From: Tachypleus tridentatus
Taxonomy: Eukaryota; Arthropoda; Merostomata; Xiphosura; Limulidae
Direction: 5' to 3'
Assembly: GCF_004210375.1 (NCBI RefSeq)
Contig: NC_134833.1
Location: 47,238,782-47,302,781, forward strand
DNA length: 64,000 nucleotides
Shown here: in pieces, positions 54,946 through 64,000 of the stretch
Numbering within the stretch: the first letter of the stretch is position 1
Layout of the letters: the number at the start of each line of letters is the position of its first letter
Made by a program: the position numbers and the translations under genes
The notes under the pieces: generated by a model
Told to the model about the DNA's origin: nothing
The model's input: the letters and a program-made list of their open reading frames with translations, nothing else
Database searches by the model: none

Positions 54946-57461
54946 TACTTTTTACCTGTTTGAGGGGTGGTTGAGATGATTCCTAAATAATATGTCTCTC
55001 GTTCGCATACCAGAAATTGTTACTTTCTTCCTACCCTTACCACCTCCTTATGATTTTCTTTTTACTTGCATCTCCCTCTGAGACTCTTCACAGAAATTCT
55101 GTGGGGTTTTTGGAGATAGCCTTGTTTTTCTCTCCTCCACCACAACCCACATTTCATTTTCAGCTCTGGCAGGTAGTATGTGATTTCTTGTTTCTGAGAC
55201 ATTTTAATTTATTAAACCATATTGATTCAGGCCAGTTTACCATCAACTTCTCTTGGATATTTATGTATGGCCTCATTATATATATTGATTGTGTCCTTGA
55301 TGCTATTGAGACTGAGTTGAAATCTGTCCACCAATATTCTTAATCTGCTGGCAATCCTCCTCCCATCATGATATTTTACATCCTACTCTTCCAACTAGGG
55401 TTGCACCTTGTGGTTTTATTTGTCTACTCCTTCCTATCTTATTTCTTGTACCCTTGGTTCCATTTGTTCTTCTGTAATATCTTGTATCTTAATCTTTCCT
55501 TTGTTTCTTATCCTCATTGTCCAATAGAGAAAATTCTGCAATTTAGCATATGGACCCTTCTTAGGACATTCATCTCTTACTATTTCTGTAATGCCCTGGT
55601 TTTCTGTCTGTTAGAGGTTTGTCTACCACATGTGGCCATGCTTCAAACTGTGGTACAACTATAACTGATAAGTTGTATTCACACTTTCTTTTTCAGGGGC
55701 TTTTATTTACGTTTTATCACATGGATCACACTGCGGTGAGTGGTGCCTGACCTGGTATTATTTAACTCTAAGTTGCATTGTATAACCAATGTTTACTCAC
55801 ACTTTATGTTCCATGTCCTTGCATTGCTCATTGTTGAGATAGAATGTTTCATAAGATCTCTTGTAGGTGAGTAGTTGTTGGGTATTTTGCTTCATAAGTA
55901 TGCTCATTGTGAACTGAACCATTGATGGACATCATGAGTAAAACAGAAGGGGATTGAATAAATTGGTATGGTCACTTTTCAAAATAGAATTTTGTGAACA
56001 CTCATTGCACTGTCTCTGGTGATGACATTACTCTGGACTCTCCAGTGCATTTTCACTTCCCCCTTTTTTTTTTTCTAATAAAGTGTGAGAATCCTTACCA
56101 GTTCCAAGCTGCTGGGGTGGTCACCCTTGGAGGCATCCTTCTGAATGGGTTCCACAAAAAGATGGCTATAACCATTCAGTTGAGGGTGGAGCAGTGGTGT
56201 TTTGCTGATGTATATGAGATGTGGTCTTCAGAGGAGTTGAGATATCACCCTTCTTAATGATGGGACCTCCTGATACCATTTACTCAACCACTGGAGTTGA
56301 GCCATCTAGAATGCATTTCGAACCTTCAATTGTGAACCTTCATCTTACAGTTATGTGGATATCCATACCCTGTGACCATTGGTTTGAAACAATGCTGACT
56401 GCCAGTAAATTTCTAAAATTTTTAAAATTAAAACTTTTTTAATCATTATTATTTTTGAAATTACCCATCATGTCAATCAATTTAAATTTCTTAAATTTGT
56501 GATGCTTTTCTCGAATTTTATACATTGTGCTTTCTATGAGTCAATGTAGGTTTAACTTGCAGCCTCACTTTTTCCCTTTTCTTTCTAATAGAATTATAAT
56601 TTTCTTGAATATTTACAAATTTTCCACATTTCATCAGTGTTTAGTCACATCTGCATATAGCTTATTGGAGGATCAAAACCCCAAACACCACCCTTTCGTT
56701 GTGCTTATATCGAAAAATACCACAGTCTTCACTGCAGCATTGTTTGTTACTTATTGAACTAGTACCTATAGTGTATGTACATATAGTAGTATTTCTGTGT
56801 TTTTCTGCAAATTCCACAAGTCACTATAACTCAAGTAATTTTTGTGGTTCCTTACAAAAGGTACTTTGGAAGTCAAAATACATTTAGATATAATCACATG
56901 TGCTCTTCTCATTGCCTTATCCTTCACCTACAATGAAAAGAAAGTTGCTTTAAAAGAACTCTAACAAGTTTATGAGAGTTATCAAAGCATTGGCAACTTT
57001 CAGATACTTTTTGTAATTTGTAAATGGGGGGCTAATCTTTCCATAACAGCAGCATGTTATGAGCAAAGTTTTGAAAACAAAATTTTAAACTTATTTTAGG
57101 GAGAATCTTATATAACAGCTTAAGATGAAATTTGGTGAATTTTTTAAAATATTTTTACTGACAGTAGTGAAACATAATATTTACCGATATGTAAAAAGTT
57201 GCTAAATTTCTTAAAGTAGTTTAATACATTTTATTTTAAAGGTTTGGTGTCAGAAAACCATTGTTATAAACCAAAAATTTAAATGGAGAGAATTTCTGCA
57301 CAACATTGTTTTGGTGGTAATGAAAAACTTGTATTTCTGAAGTATCCAAACTACAATAGTCCAAAAGAGACAGTACCAGGATTCAATTTCATTTGTATGG
57401 TATATCAATGTTGTTGTTGTTGTTTTTTAATATTTACATATTTTTTTACCTTAATTTTCAG
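54946..57461. other. T-rich unassigned region
   Basis: The plus strand is T- and pyrimidine-rich with many overlapping open frames of hydrophobic composition (for example 55017-55343, 55368-55664, 55994-56257). The composition resembles decayed coding DNA such as the DIRS fossil at 59.9-60.9 kb, but I found no diagnostic motif. Confidence 0.35.
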
Positions 57462-57619
57462 TTGTTAAAGTTGAAATAAGTAAATTGAAGAAATGAGTCT
57501 TCTACGTAAGATCTTCACTTCTCCAAGTAAGACCTCCACTTCATATGACACCTCTATCAATTTGCAATTAGTAACAGAAGTGAGGAGAAGAATATTTGAA
57601 GAACAGAAAGGTTGGAAAG
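57462..57619 (+). CDS. Candidate splice-bounded exon with start codon, unrecognised
   Basis: It follows an acceptor (taccttaattttcag) and ends at donor AAAG|GTATGA. Inside, ATG at 57493 opens a frame reading MSLLRKIFTSPSKTSTSYDT, SINLQLVTEVRRRIFEEQKG, WK, ending in phase 1. The 31 bases before the ATG contain an in-frame stop, as expected for a 5' UTR. The sequence is hydrophilic and protein-like. I do not recognise the family. A 27-nt exon candidate on the same strand lies 4 kb downstream. Confidence 0.45.
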
Positions 57620-57626
57620 GTATGAG

Positions 57627-59879
57627 GCTATTAAATGTTGACTTGCATAATCACTAATCAATGATTTTCAAGTGTGTGAATGAACATGAAGAACAAAAGT
57701 AATATCTTATTATTCCAAACAAAAGTATGGTTCTAGTTTCCTGGTCATCCTGATTTTTTACAACTGACTTGAAAACATTTTAAGTATGTTTCTTCCCTTT
57801 ACGACAAAATACATTTTACACTTTAGTTCATTAGTATCTGACATAAAAAATAATCCCTACCTATCTATCTAATTTTTATTTGGATTGGAAACCAGAGCCA
57901 CACACACACACACTGATTTAAGACTAGGGAGAATGATATTTGTTTTATTTATGGATTGAAGATTGCACAGAAGTTTAGAATTTTGTATAATAATACACCG
58001 AGGAGGCTGTATATTATGTCAATTTAGTTTAAACATATTATTATGGATGATTGTAATATTAAAAGTCGAAGTTCATATCTTATTTACCAACATCTCACTA
58101 ATACACTTTTTATTGTGTTACCATGTTGAGCTGCTCAAATACTGAAAACTGTCTTTACAGTTACAGTGAGTATTAGGTAATGGACACTGTTAACTTGCTA
58201 GTTATTTAAGAAATGTATGGGCTGAAAGAAGCAGTGTTTATACTGACATAAATTTCTAAAACTATGAATTTGATTTACTATATTCATTTTCAGAATTGTA
58301 TGAAATATATCTTCTTCAACCCTTGTAAAGTTTTACCTGTCACAAAATACACTAAAATAAAATTGTGAACACCATCATCTGTGTGAACTCAAACGAAAAC
58401 ATTCTAAATTGTAAATACTGCAGTAATAAGAGTTATTTTAATAGTTGCAGCTGATCAGATTTGTTAATCAGATTCTTAATTTAAATGACCTTGTAATGCA
58501 CATTACAACATTTTTACAGTGACATTCCAAACTTAATGAAACAACTTTATTATCAGTGGATGTTGATACATTTTACATCAAAGTTTAGTTTATAATTTGA
58601 AATTTAACGTACAAGTTTAATTTATTAATTTTGAATAGAAATATTAAAAAAAATTAACTCTTTGTCATATCTGTTATCTGAACTCTTCCATGAAGCTTAG
58701 TGCCAAGCCAAGTAAAAACAAAACCTACACATATTGACAAGGAAGAATATAATATGTGAATCTTCAATCTTCCAGATTTACTGAGATGAGAGGATATTTG
58801 TCACATTTACTAGGGAATCACCTCTCATCTCTTCATGCACTTCAAACCAGTTATTTACCCATACCAATTTATCTGCTGGATATATTTATGAGCAATATAA
58901 AGATCTTTCTGCAATATACAGGAATTTTAAGTTTTTATTTAATTAATGTAGGAAGGGATGATAGTTTGTGATGAAAGTTTGATGAGTTGAGAAAAATCAT
59001 TGCTCTGAGCAATAACAGAAAATCTTAATCTTGTTATAGCTTAGTTAGAAAGTGAAAAACTTAAAGTAGTTTTGGAATGTTCTATTTTAGTGATCTGCAT
59101 ATTTATTGTGTTCTAAAATTCATATATTTGAATGTGCATGAATTATTTTTGTGGTAAATCAGTGCAAAGAGTAACTGAAGCATGTTTCTGAAGTGCAAAA
59201 TCCCTCATCCTAAAATATATCCTAAGAAATGCAACTTACCTTTCTGTGCCACTGAGAGCTATTACCTCTTGCACAACTGCTGTGTAATTTTTACACAGAC
59301 TTTCCTGTATTGATATGTGTTTTAATTTTTGAGATACTAATTGCCTTTATTGACTGCTTTTGTTTTTTTTAGTGTTATATTGCTTTTGCACTTTTATTCC
59401 AACTATCTGACTTCCAATTCATTTTCTCTAGCCACCACATTTCTGCATCAGACTTTTCTTAGCAGCATATGCTTAGTAAAATGTAAATAGATATTTAAAA
59501 TAAAAAGCCTTGCGATCCATAAATTTTTCCCTCTTTTCCTTAGAGAATTTTCTTTACCTTACTCAGTGGTGAGAGGAGGCAAATTGTCTGTTTGTGGACC
59601 TGATATAAAAATGACCGTTTCGCTTCCATTGTATAATATATGGTTGCACGTAAATGACCCATTTTTGGAACTTGTGCTTTCTCACAGTGGATTTCCTTTT
59701 TTGGGCCTATGATAATCATATGCTACTTACAGTAGTTGTGTATCTGTGTTTTGTCCCTTTTACCACAGTGGGACACATGCTTCTGTTTTTCATTATATTT
59801 GTTCCCATTTCAAAACTTCTTGATGTTGTTGCAATTCCCACTTTGGATATCTTTCGTCTGTTGTCAGTTTTCACAATGA
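57627..59879. other. Intron-like or intergenic AT-rich sequence
   Basis: No exon recognised between the candidate at 57.5 kb and the DIRS fossil. A short (CA)n run lies at 57901-57913. Confidence 0.4.
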
Positions 59880-60890
59880 GATATCATTTATTCATCTTCA
59901 CATGTGGGACTTGTATGGGGTTCTACCACAGATTAGCCCATTTTCTGTCTCACTCTTGTCATCTACTTTCACTATATTAGTTTACATAGGTTGTGTTAAA
60001 CTTACTTTCTCTAGCCAGCTCATTGTATTTTTCATACTTCCTTTTTCTTACCTAGTTGTTCATCTATCAGAAGCTTGTCTGTTTTGACTAAAGCATGTTA
60101 TCATAGAACATTGTCCACCAGCTTCACTTATTGCTAGGTAATAGCAGCTTTCTTTTGATTCCATCCAGTGTGGTCTCTCTCCCCTGCTGGAACCTTTGTA
60201 TAATTGTTCTTTGGGCTCTTATCTGTTCCCTTTTTGAGCCCTTGACCTTCTGTAATTTTAATCATTGTTTCCTGAAGGTTTATTATCTCCTTTTTCTTCT
60301 TTGTGGTTATCATCCTTCAGACATTTACATTTTATTCACCTCAAGTACTCTATATCATAAGGACCAGTTGATGTTTCCAGTTTGCCTCTTGAAAAGACTT
60401 GATCTACCCATGAAAGCAACAGAATGTTTTCTTCCATCTATACCCTTTCTATTTTATTGTTGTGAGATCCAGACTGTCTTTTGTGTTCTCTGTAGGTTGT
60501 CTTGTTCAGGCTCCCCCTTTTCATGGAAACCTCTATTATTTATTTTTACTTTGGACCTGTCTCTTTCAACTTAAAGAAGTTTAGTTTGGCAACTCATTCA
60601 TCCCATATTATTCATCACATACTTATTATCTCATCACATATTATTCTTTGAGTGAGTTTGACTGTATGCTTTTGTAAAGTTCCTCCCACAGTTTCAGCAG
60701 CATGTCAGAGTCTCTTTTAACTCATTTCATTGCAGGCCTTTGGAGATATTACATTTTGGATGTTGAATACACATAAGACACTTGCCTACAGTTGCTTACC
60801 TTATTGAATAGTTTCTTATGCTTCTGGTTCTTACAGTCTTCTCGTTACCACACTGCAGTGTACCGAGAGGCACTAGTGTGGTGAATTTTG
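59880..60890 (+). pseudogene. DIRS tyrosine-recombinase fossil
   Basis: Frames on the plus strand give VLPQISPFSVSLLSSTF (N-terminal, helical domain), then VLWALICSLFEPLTFCNFNH and LKVYYLLFLLCGYHPSDIYI, the helix before and including the first catalytic Arg position (His here). LMFPVCLLKRLDLPMKATEC, FLPSIPF and FSWKPLLFIFTLDLSLST follow. At about 60700-60770 a frame reads QQHVRVSFNSFHCRPLEILH, matching the H-x-x-R box of DIRS recombinases. Several stops and shifts separate these pieces. No other DIRS domain was identified upstream. Confidence 0.55.
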
Positions 60891-61599
60891 CCTGTTGTAT
60901 TTTTCAGCCACCTCTATGCAAATTCATGTCTCATGGCACATTCATGTGTGTGCTATGATGTTTGCAACATTTCAGCTGACAAGAAGTTTCTCAGGAAAAT
61001 AAACAATATTGAACAAGTGGAAAGAATTCTCATCAAATTAAATATTAGAAACAAACTACACCCTGTGTTCCTTATGCTTGATATCTTCTGAACTGCCAGG
61101 GATTGACTTAAAAGGAATGCTTACCTAAGATCCCTGGAAGTGTAATACAGGACACCCCATAATGATGTATCTCAAATAATACCTGAGTGGTATGTCTAGT
61201 CAGATTGAACATGTGTTTCTTTAGGGACATGGGGGAAAACCTTTCCTCCATCTACCTACTGTTACAGTATCTATTTCATCTATTTAACAAACTAACACTT
61301 GCCACATTACACATTCTCACATTCAACTCACCTTCGTGATCAGTTACCATTTGCACTAGATTCATCAGATATACTTTACAATGAATCTCTTTTTGATGTA
61401 AGTGTAATATGTGATGAAATAAATAACAAAAAATGAGTTGAAAAGTACTCCCTATTTGAGAGGGATGTGGTCTTTCACTTGTTGTTCTTCCACTGTGCTG
61501 TATCATAGAATTAAAAATTATGGGCTTTCTGTTGCTCTTTCATAAGAGCACTCATCTTTGTAGTTGATAAGAATCTGCCTTCCCACTATTTCATTGCAG
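60891..61599. other. Spacer, nothing recognised
   Basis: No exon or repeat recognised. Confidence 0.4.
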
Positions 61600-61626
61600 G
61601 ATTCAAGCTCTTACCATTACAAAGAG
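61600..61626 (+). CDS. Candidate 27-nt microexon
   Basis: An acceptor with a pyrimidine-rich lead (cttcccactatttcattgcag, in part) and a perfect donor (AAAGAG|GTAAGT) bound exactly 27 bases. In phase 0 they read DSSSYHYKE; the other two phases are open as well. The length is a multiple of three. It may belong to the same plus-strand gene as the exon at 57.5 kb, but phase 1 there would need other exons between. Confidence 0.3.
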
Positions 61627-61840
61627 GTAAGTAGCATTTTTGAAATTAACATTTTCCACACTTGAAAATGTATTTAAAATACTTACCTCTTTCTTGTTGG
61701 CAGTAAACATGAACAATATAAATAAATAGCAGTCATTTAACTTGTTTTCAAAATAATATATATGTATATTCTGAATAAGTTAAATGCATGTACGACAAAT
61801 TTTTTTACACTACAGATGATTATAGGCATATCATAAACAC

Positions 61841-62340
61841 NNNNNNNNNNNNNNNNNNNNNNNNNNNNNNNNNNNNNNNNNNNNNNNNNNNNNNNNNNNN
61901 NNNNNNNNNNNNNNNNNNNNNNNNNNNNNNNNNNNNNNNNNNNNNNNNNNNNNNNNNNNNNNNNNNNNNNNNNNNNNNNNNNNNNNNNNNNNNNNNNNNN
62001 NNNNNNNNNNNNNNNNNNNNNNNNNNNNNNNNNNNNNNNNNNNNNNNNNNNNNNNNNNNNNNNNNNNNNNNNNNNNNNNNNNNNNNNNNNNNNNNNNNNN
62101 NNNNNNNNNNNNNNNNNNNNNNNNNNNNNNNNNNNNNNNNNNNNNNNNNNNNNNNNNNNNNNNNNNNNNNNNNNNNNNNNNNNNNNNNNNNNNNNNNNNN
62201 NNNNNNNNNNNNNNNNNNNNNNNNNNNNNNNNNNNNNNNNNNNNNNNNNNNNNNNNNNNNNNNNNNNNNNNNNNNNNNNNNNNNNNNNNNNNNNNNNNNN
62301 NNNNNNNNNNNNNNNNNNNNNNNNNNNNNNNNNNNNNNNN
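61841..62340. other. Assembly gap of 500 N
   Basis: A run of exactly 500 undetermined bases, a conventional placeholder length, so the true size is unknown. Open frames spanning it are artefacts. Confidence 0.99.
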
Positions 62341-64000
62341 AAAATAAATATAGAAAAGATAGAAATACATACACTTGCATAAAAACACATATGTATACTT
62401 AAATTAGCTACAAAATATTTGCAAGAGATTATATCGAAAAGAAATGATAGCACGATTTTTTATATAACATGTCCAATCCTCAGATTAGATATAGTTAGAT
62501 ATATTTAATTTTTTATAAAAAACATGAATCAAAATATATAAACGGCCACAAGACAAATATCTAACATTGAGGTACAAATTGATCATGTTCTTAAGTAATT
62601 TTCCCTGGGTATTTGAGATACCAGCAGAAGCAGGATCCAAATTGAGTTGGAGAGCATCTTGTTTATCTAGTTAAACCTCAGTTTCGCCAATCTTTCATGC
62701 TTTTGAGAAAAAAGCGAAAAAGGAAAAATGCTAGTGCTGAATCACAATTTTACATCTTTACCATTATTTGCTGTCTGCAGACAGAAGTGGGAAGTTGATT
62801 GTTCTTTTATGACATTCAGAAAGGAAAACAGTGAGGTAAACAATAATCATGGTACTATACATCACCTGTGGAAATATAAGAATTGTACTTGAATTAGCAT
62901 TTCAGCCCTCGATATAATGTTGGAATAAAGAAATCGAGATATTGTAGCAGATATATGATACAAACCCAACTTATTGTTTTGATGTAGCTCCATCCTACAA
63001 CCTTCCATGCTACTATCTGGATCTACCCAGTAATATCACTTCAATGGTTCTAAGAATATTTACCTATGAGCATGTTCTTATATAGGAAAGATAATAGAAT
63101 TACACGCTTCCATGTATCTCTGTATGTATAAAACACAAAAGACTGGGTGTCTGTCTATTTGCTCCTTATCTAACAATTCCTAGATTATTTGGCCAATCTC
63201 AGCCAAACTTTGCGGGATGATAGCTTGGAATAATAGGCATGTCACGGGAAAGTTCATAATCCCCTTCCATTATTGTTGATATTGAACATTTATTATCTTT
63301 GACGTATGTTAACGCCAACTATATTCATAGGTGACGCCATGTCCTTACATGAAAAACAAACAAAACCATTTTTTTTATACAACACAGCATAAATACAATG
63401 TAAGGAAGGGCACACAAACGTCTAATATATTTCAGATAATGCACTCACTATAGAAAAATGCAATGAAAAAATAATAGCCATCCTGACTGGAATACTACAT
63501 AAGCTTAATTGAAGTTTCTACTCAAACAGCCATCATGAAGCTGATATCAAGAGCTGTTTCTTAAGTTATATTAACTACTTACACTGACCCGTGACTTTTC
63601 AACCACATTTCTGTGGCTAATGAACGTCATTTAATTAATTACATGGAACATTGTAGAAGGACATTAAGAAATAAGTGTTGAAAGTAGTTAACAGAAAGTA
63701 CTACTCCACAACATTGGTCACTAACTCTTGCTACAAAGTCACGATGTTCATCGTACAATGTGGACCATGTTTTAAGTATATACATACTGAGCTCTTAAGG
63801 TTTACACAAAACTTTGGATGAGGTAATAATAAATGTTGTAATAATATGTTATAAACATTTTTTTGTGAAAATTGGGAGTTTTGAGTTATTTGTCATAGAA
63901 ACCAGTTTCACATTTTTATAAGATCATAACCCTGAAAAAGGATGGGTACAAAAGTGTTCAACTAAGTAACTCTAATTATTTTCTTTCTTCCTTTCCCACT
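62341..64000. other. AT-rich spacer with a possible interspersed repeat
   Basis: At about 63125-63310, ctgggtgtctgtctatttgc ... attatttggccaatctcagc then caaactttgcgggatgatag resembles a module I associate with arthropod interspersed repeats. The family is uncertain. Nothing else recognised. Confidence 0.3.

Noticed and set aside
54946..60600. Multi-pass membrane protein genes on the plus strand
   Set aside because: The hydrophobic open frames follow from T-rich composition; where motifs are visible (59.9-60.9 kb) they belong to a DIRS fossil.
61737..62453. Long open frames of 185-238 codons
   Set aside because: They run across the 500-N assembly gap and contain almost no real sequence.

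Overview
This is a stretch of animal nuclear genome, most likely from a chelicerate and possibly a horseshoe crab. The base composition is AT-rich, there are no prokaryotic gene arrays, and one recognisable host gene is split into exons by GT-AG introns. The guess at lineage rests on memory: the tRNA-derived SINE that recurs here (called SINE-A) looks like one I associate with xiphosuran sequence. I could not check this by search.

Layout. 0-24 kb is an accessory landscape of transposon fossils: SINE copies, a Tc1/mariner remnant running into a ~1 kb minisatellite with a 44-bp unit (2.4-3.4 kb), a 5'-truncated RNase H-bearing LINE with an unusual repeated 3' UTR (5.5-8.7 kb), the GIY-YIG end of a second Penelope-like lineage (13.4 kb), a BED-finger hAT transposase gene (14.5-15.6 kb), one end of a pogo/Tigger element (15.7 kb), a DIRS RNase H piece (20 kb) and a Penelope-like element (20.9-22.2 kb). 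24-32 kb is sparse: a Tigger C-terminus broken by a 54-bp SINE tail, more SINEs, and long AT-rich spacers.

32.5-41 kb holds, on the minus strand, the exons of an SLC4-family bicarbonate transporter. Exon phases agree where they can be checked, but there are in-frame stops, a frameshift and lost conserved residues. I call it a decayed, unprocessed pseudogene. A DIRS retrotransposon body (36.4-38.3 kb) sits in one intron. 45-46.1 kb is an internally deleted Tigger. 51-55 kb is a nest of CR1-like fragments, a second Penelope-like copy with an inverted terminal segment, and a possible unrecognised exon. 57-62 kb contains two splice-bounded candidate exons on the plus strand and a DIRS tyrosine-recombinase fossil. 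A 500-base run of N (61841-62340) is an assembly gap.

How the parts relate. The LINE at 5.5-8.7 kb and at least two SINE families end in a similar 3' tail, as expected if the SINEs are copied by the LINE's reverse transcriptase. The clearest unexplained structure is in that LINE's 3' UTR: two tandem ~156-bp units each close into a 9-bp stem, and both differences between the two outer stems are compensated. No intact mobile-element gene was found; every element carries stops, frameshifts or truncations.
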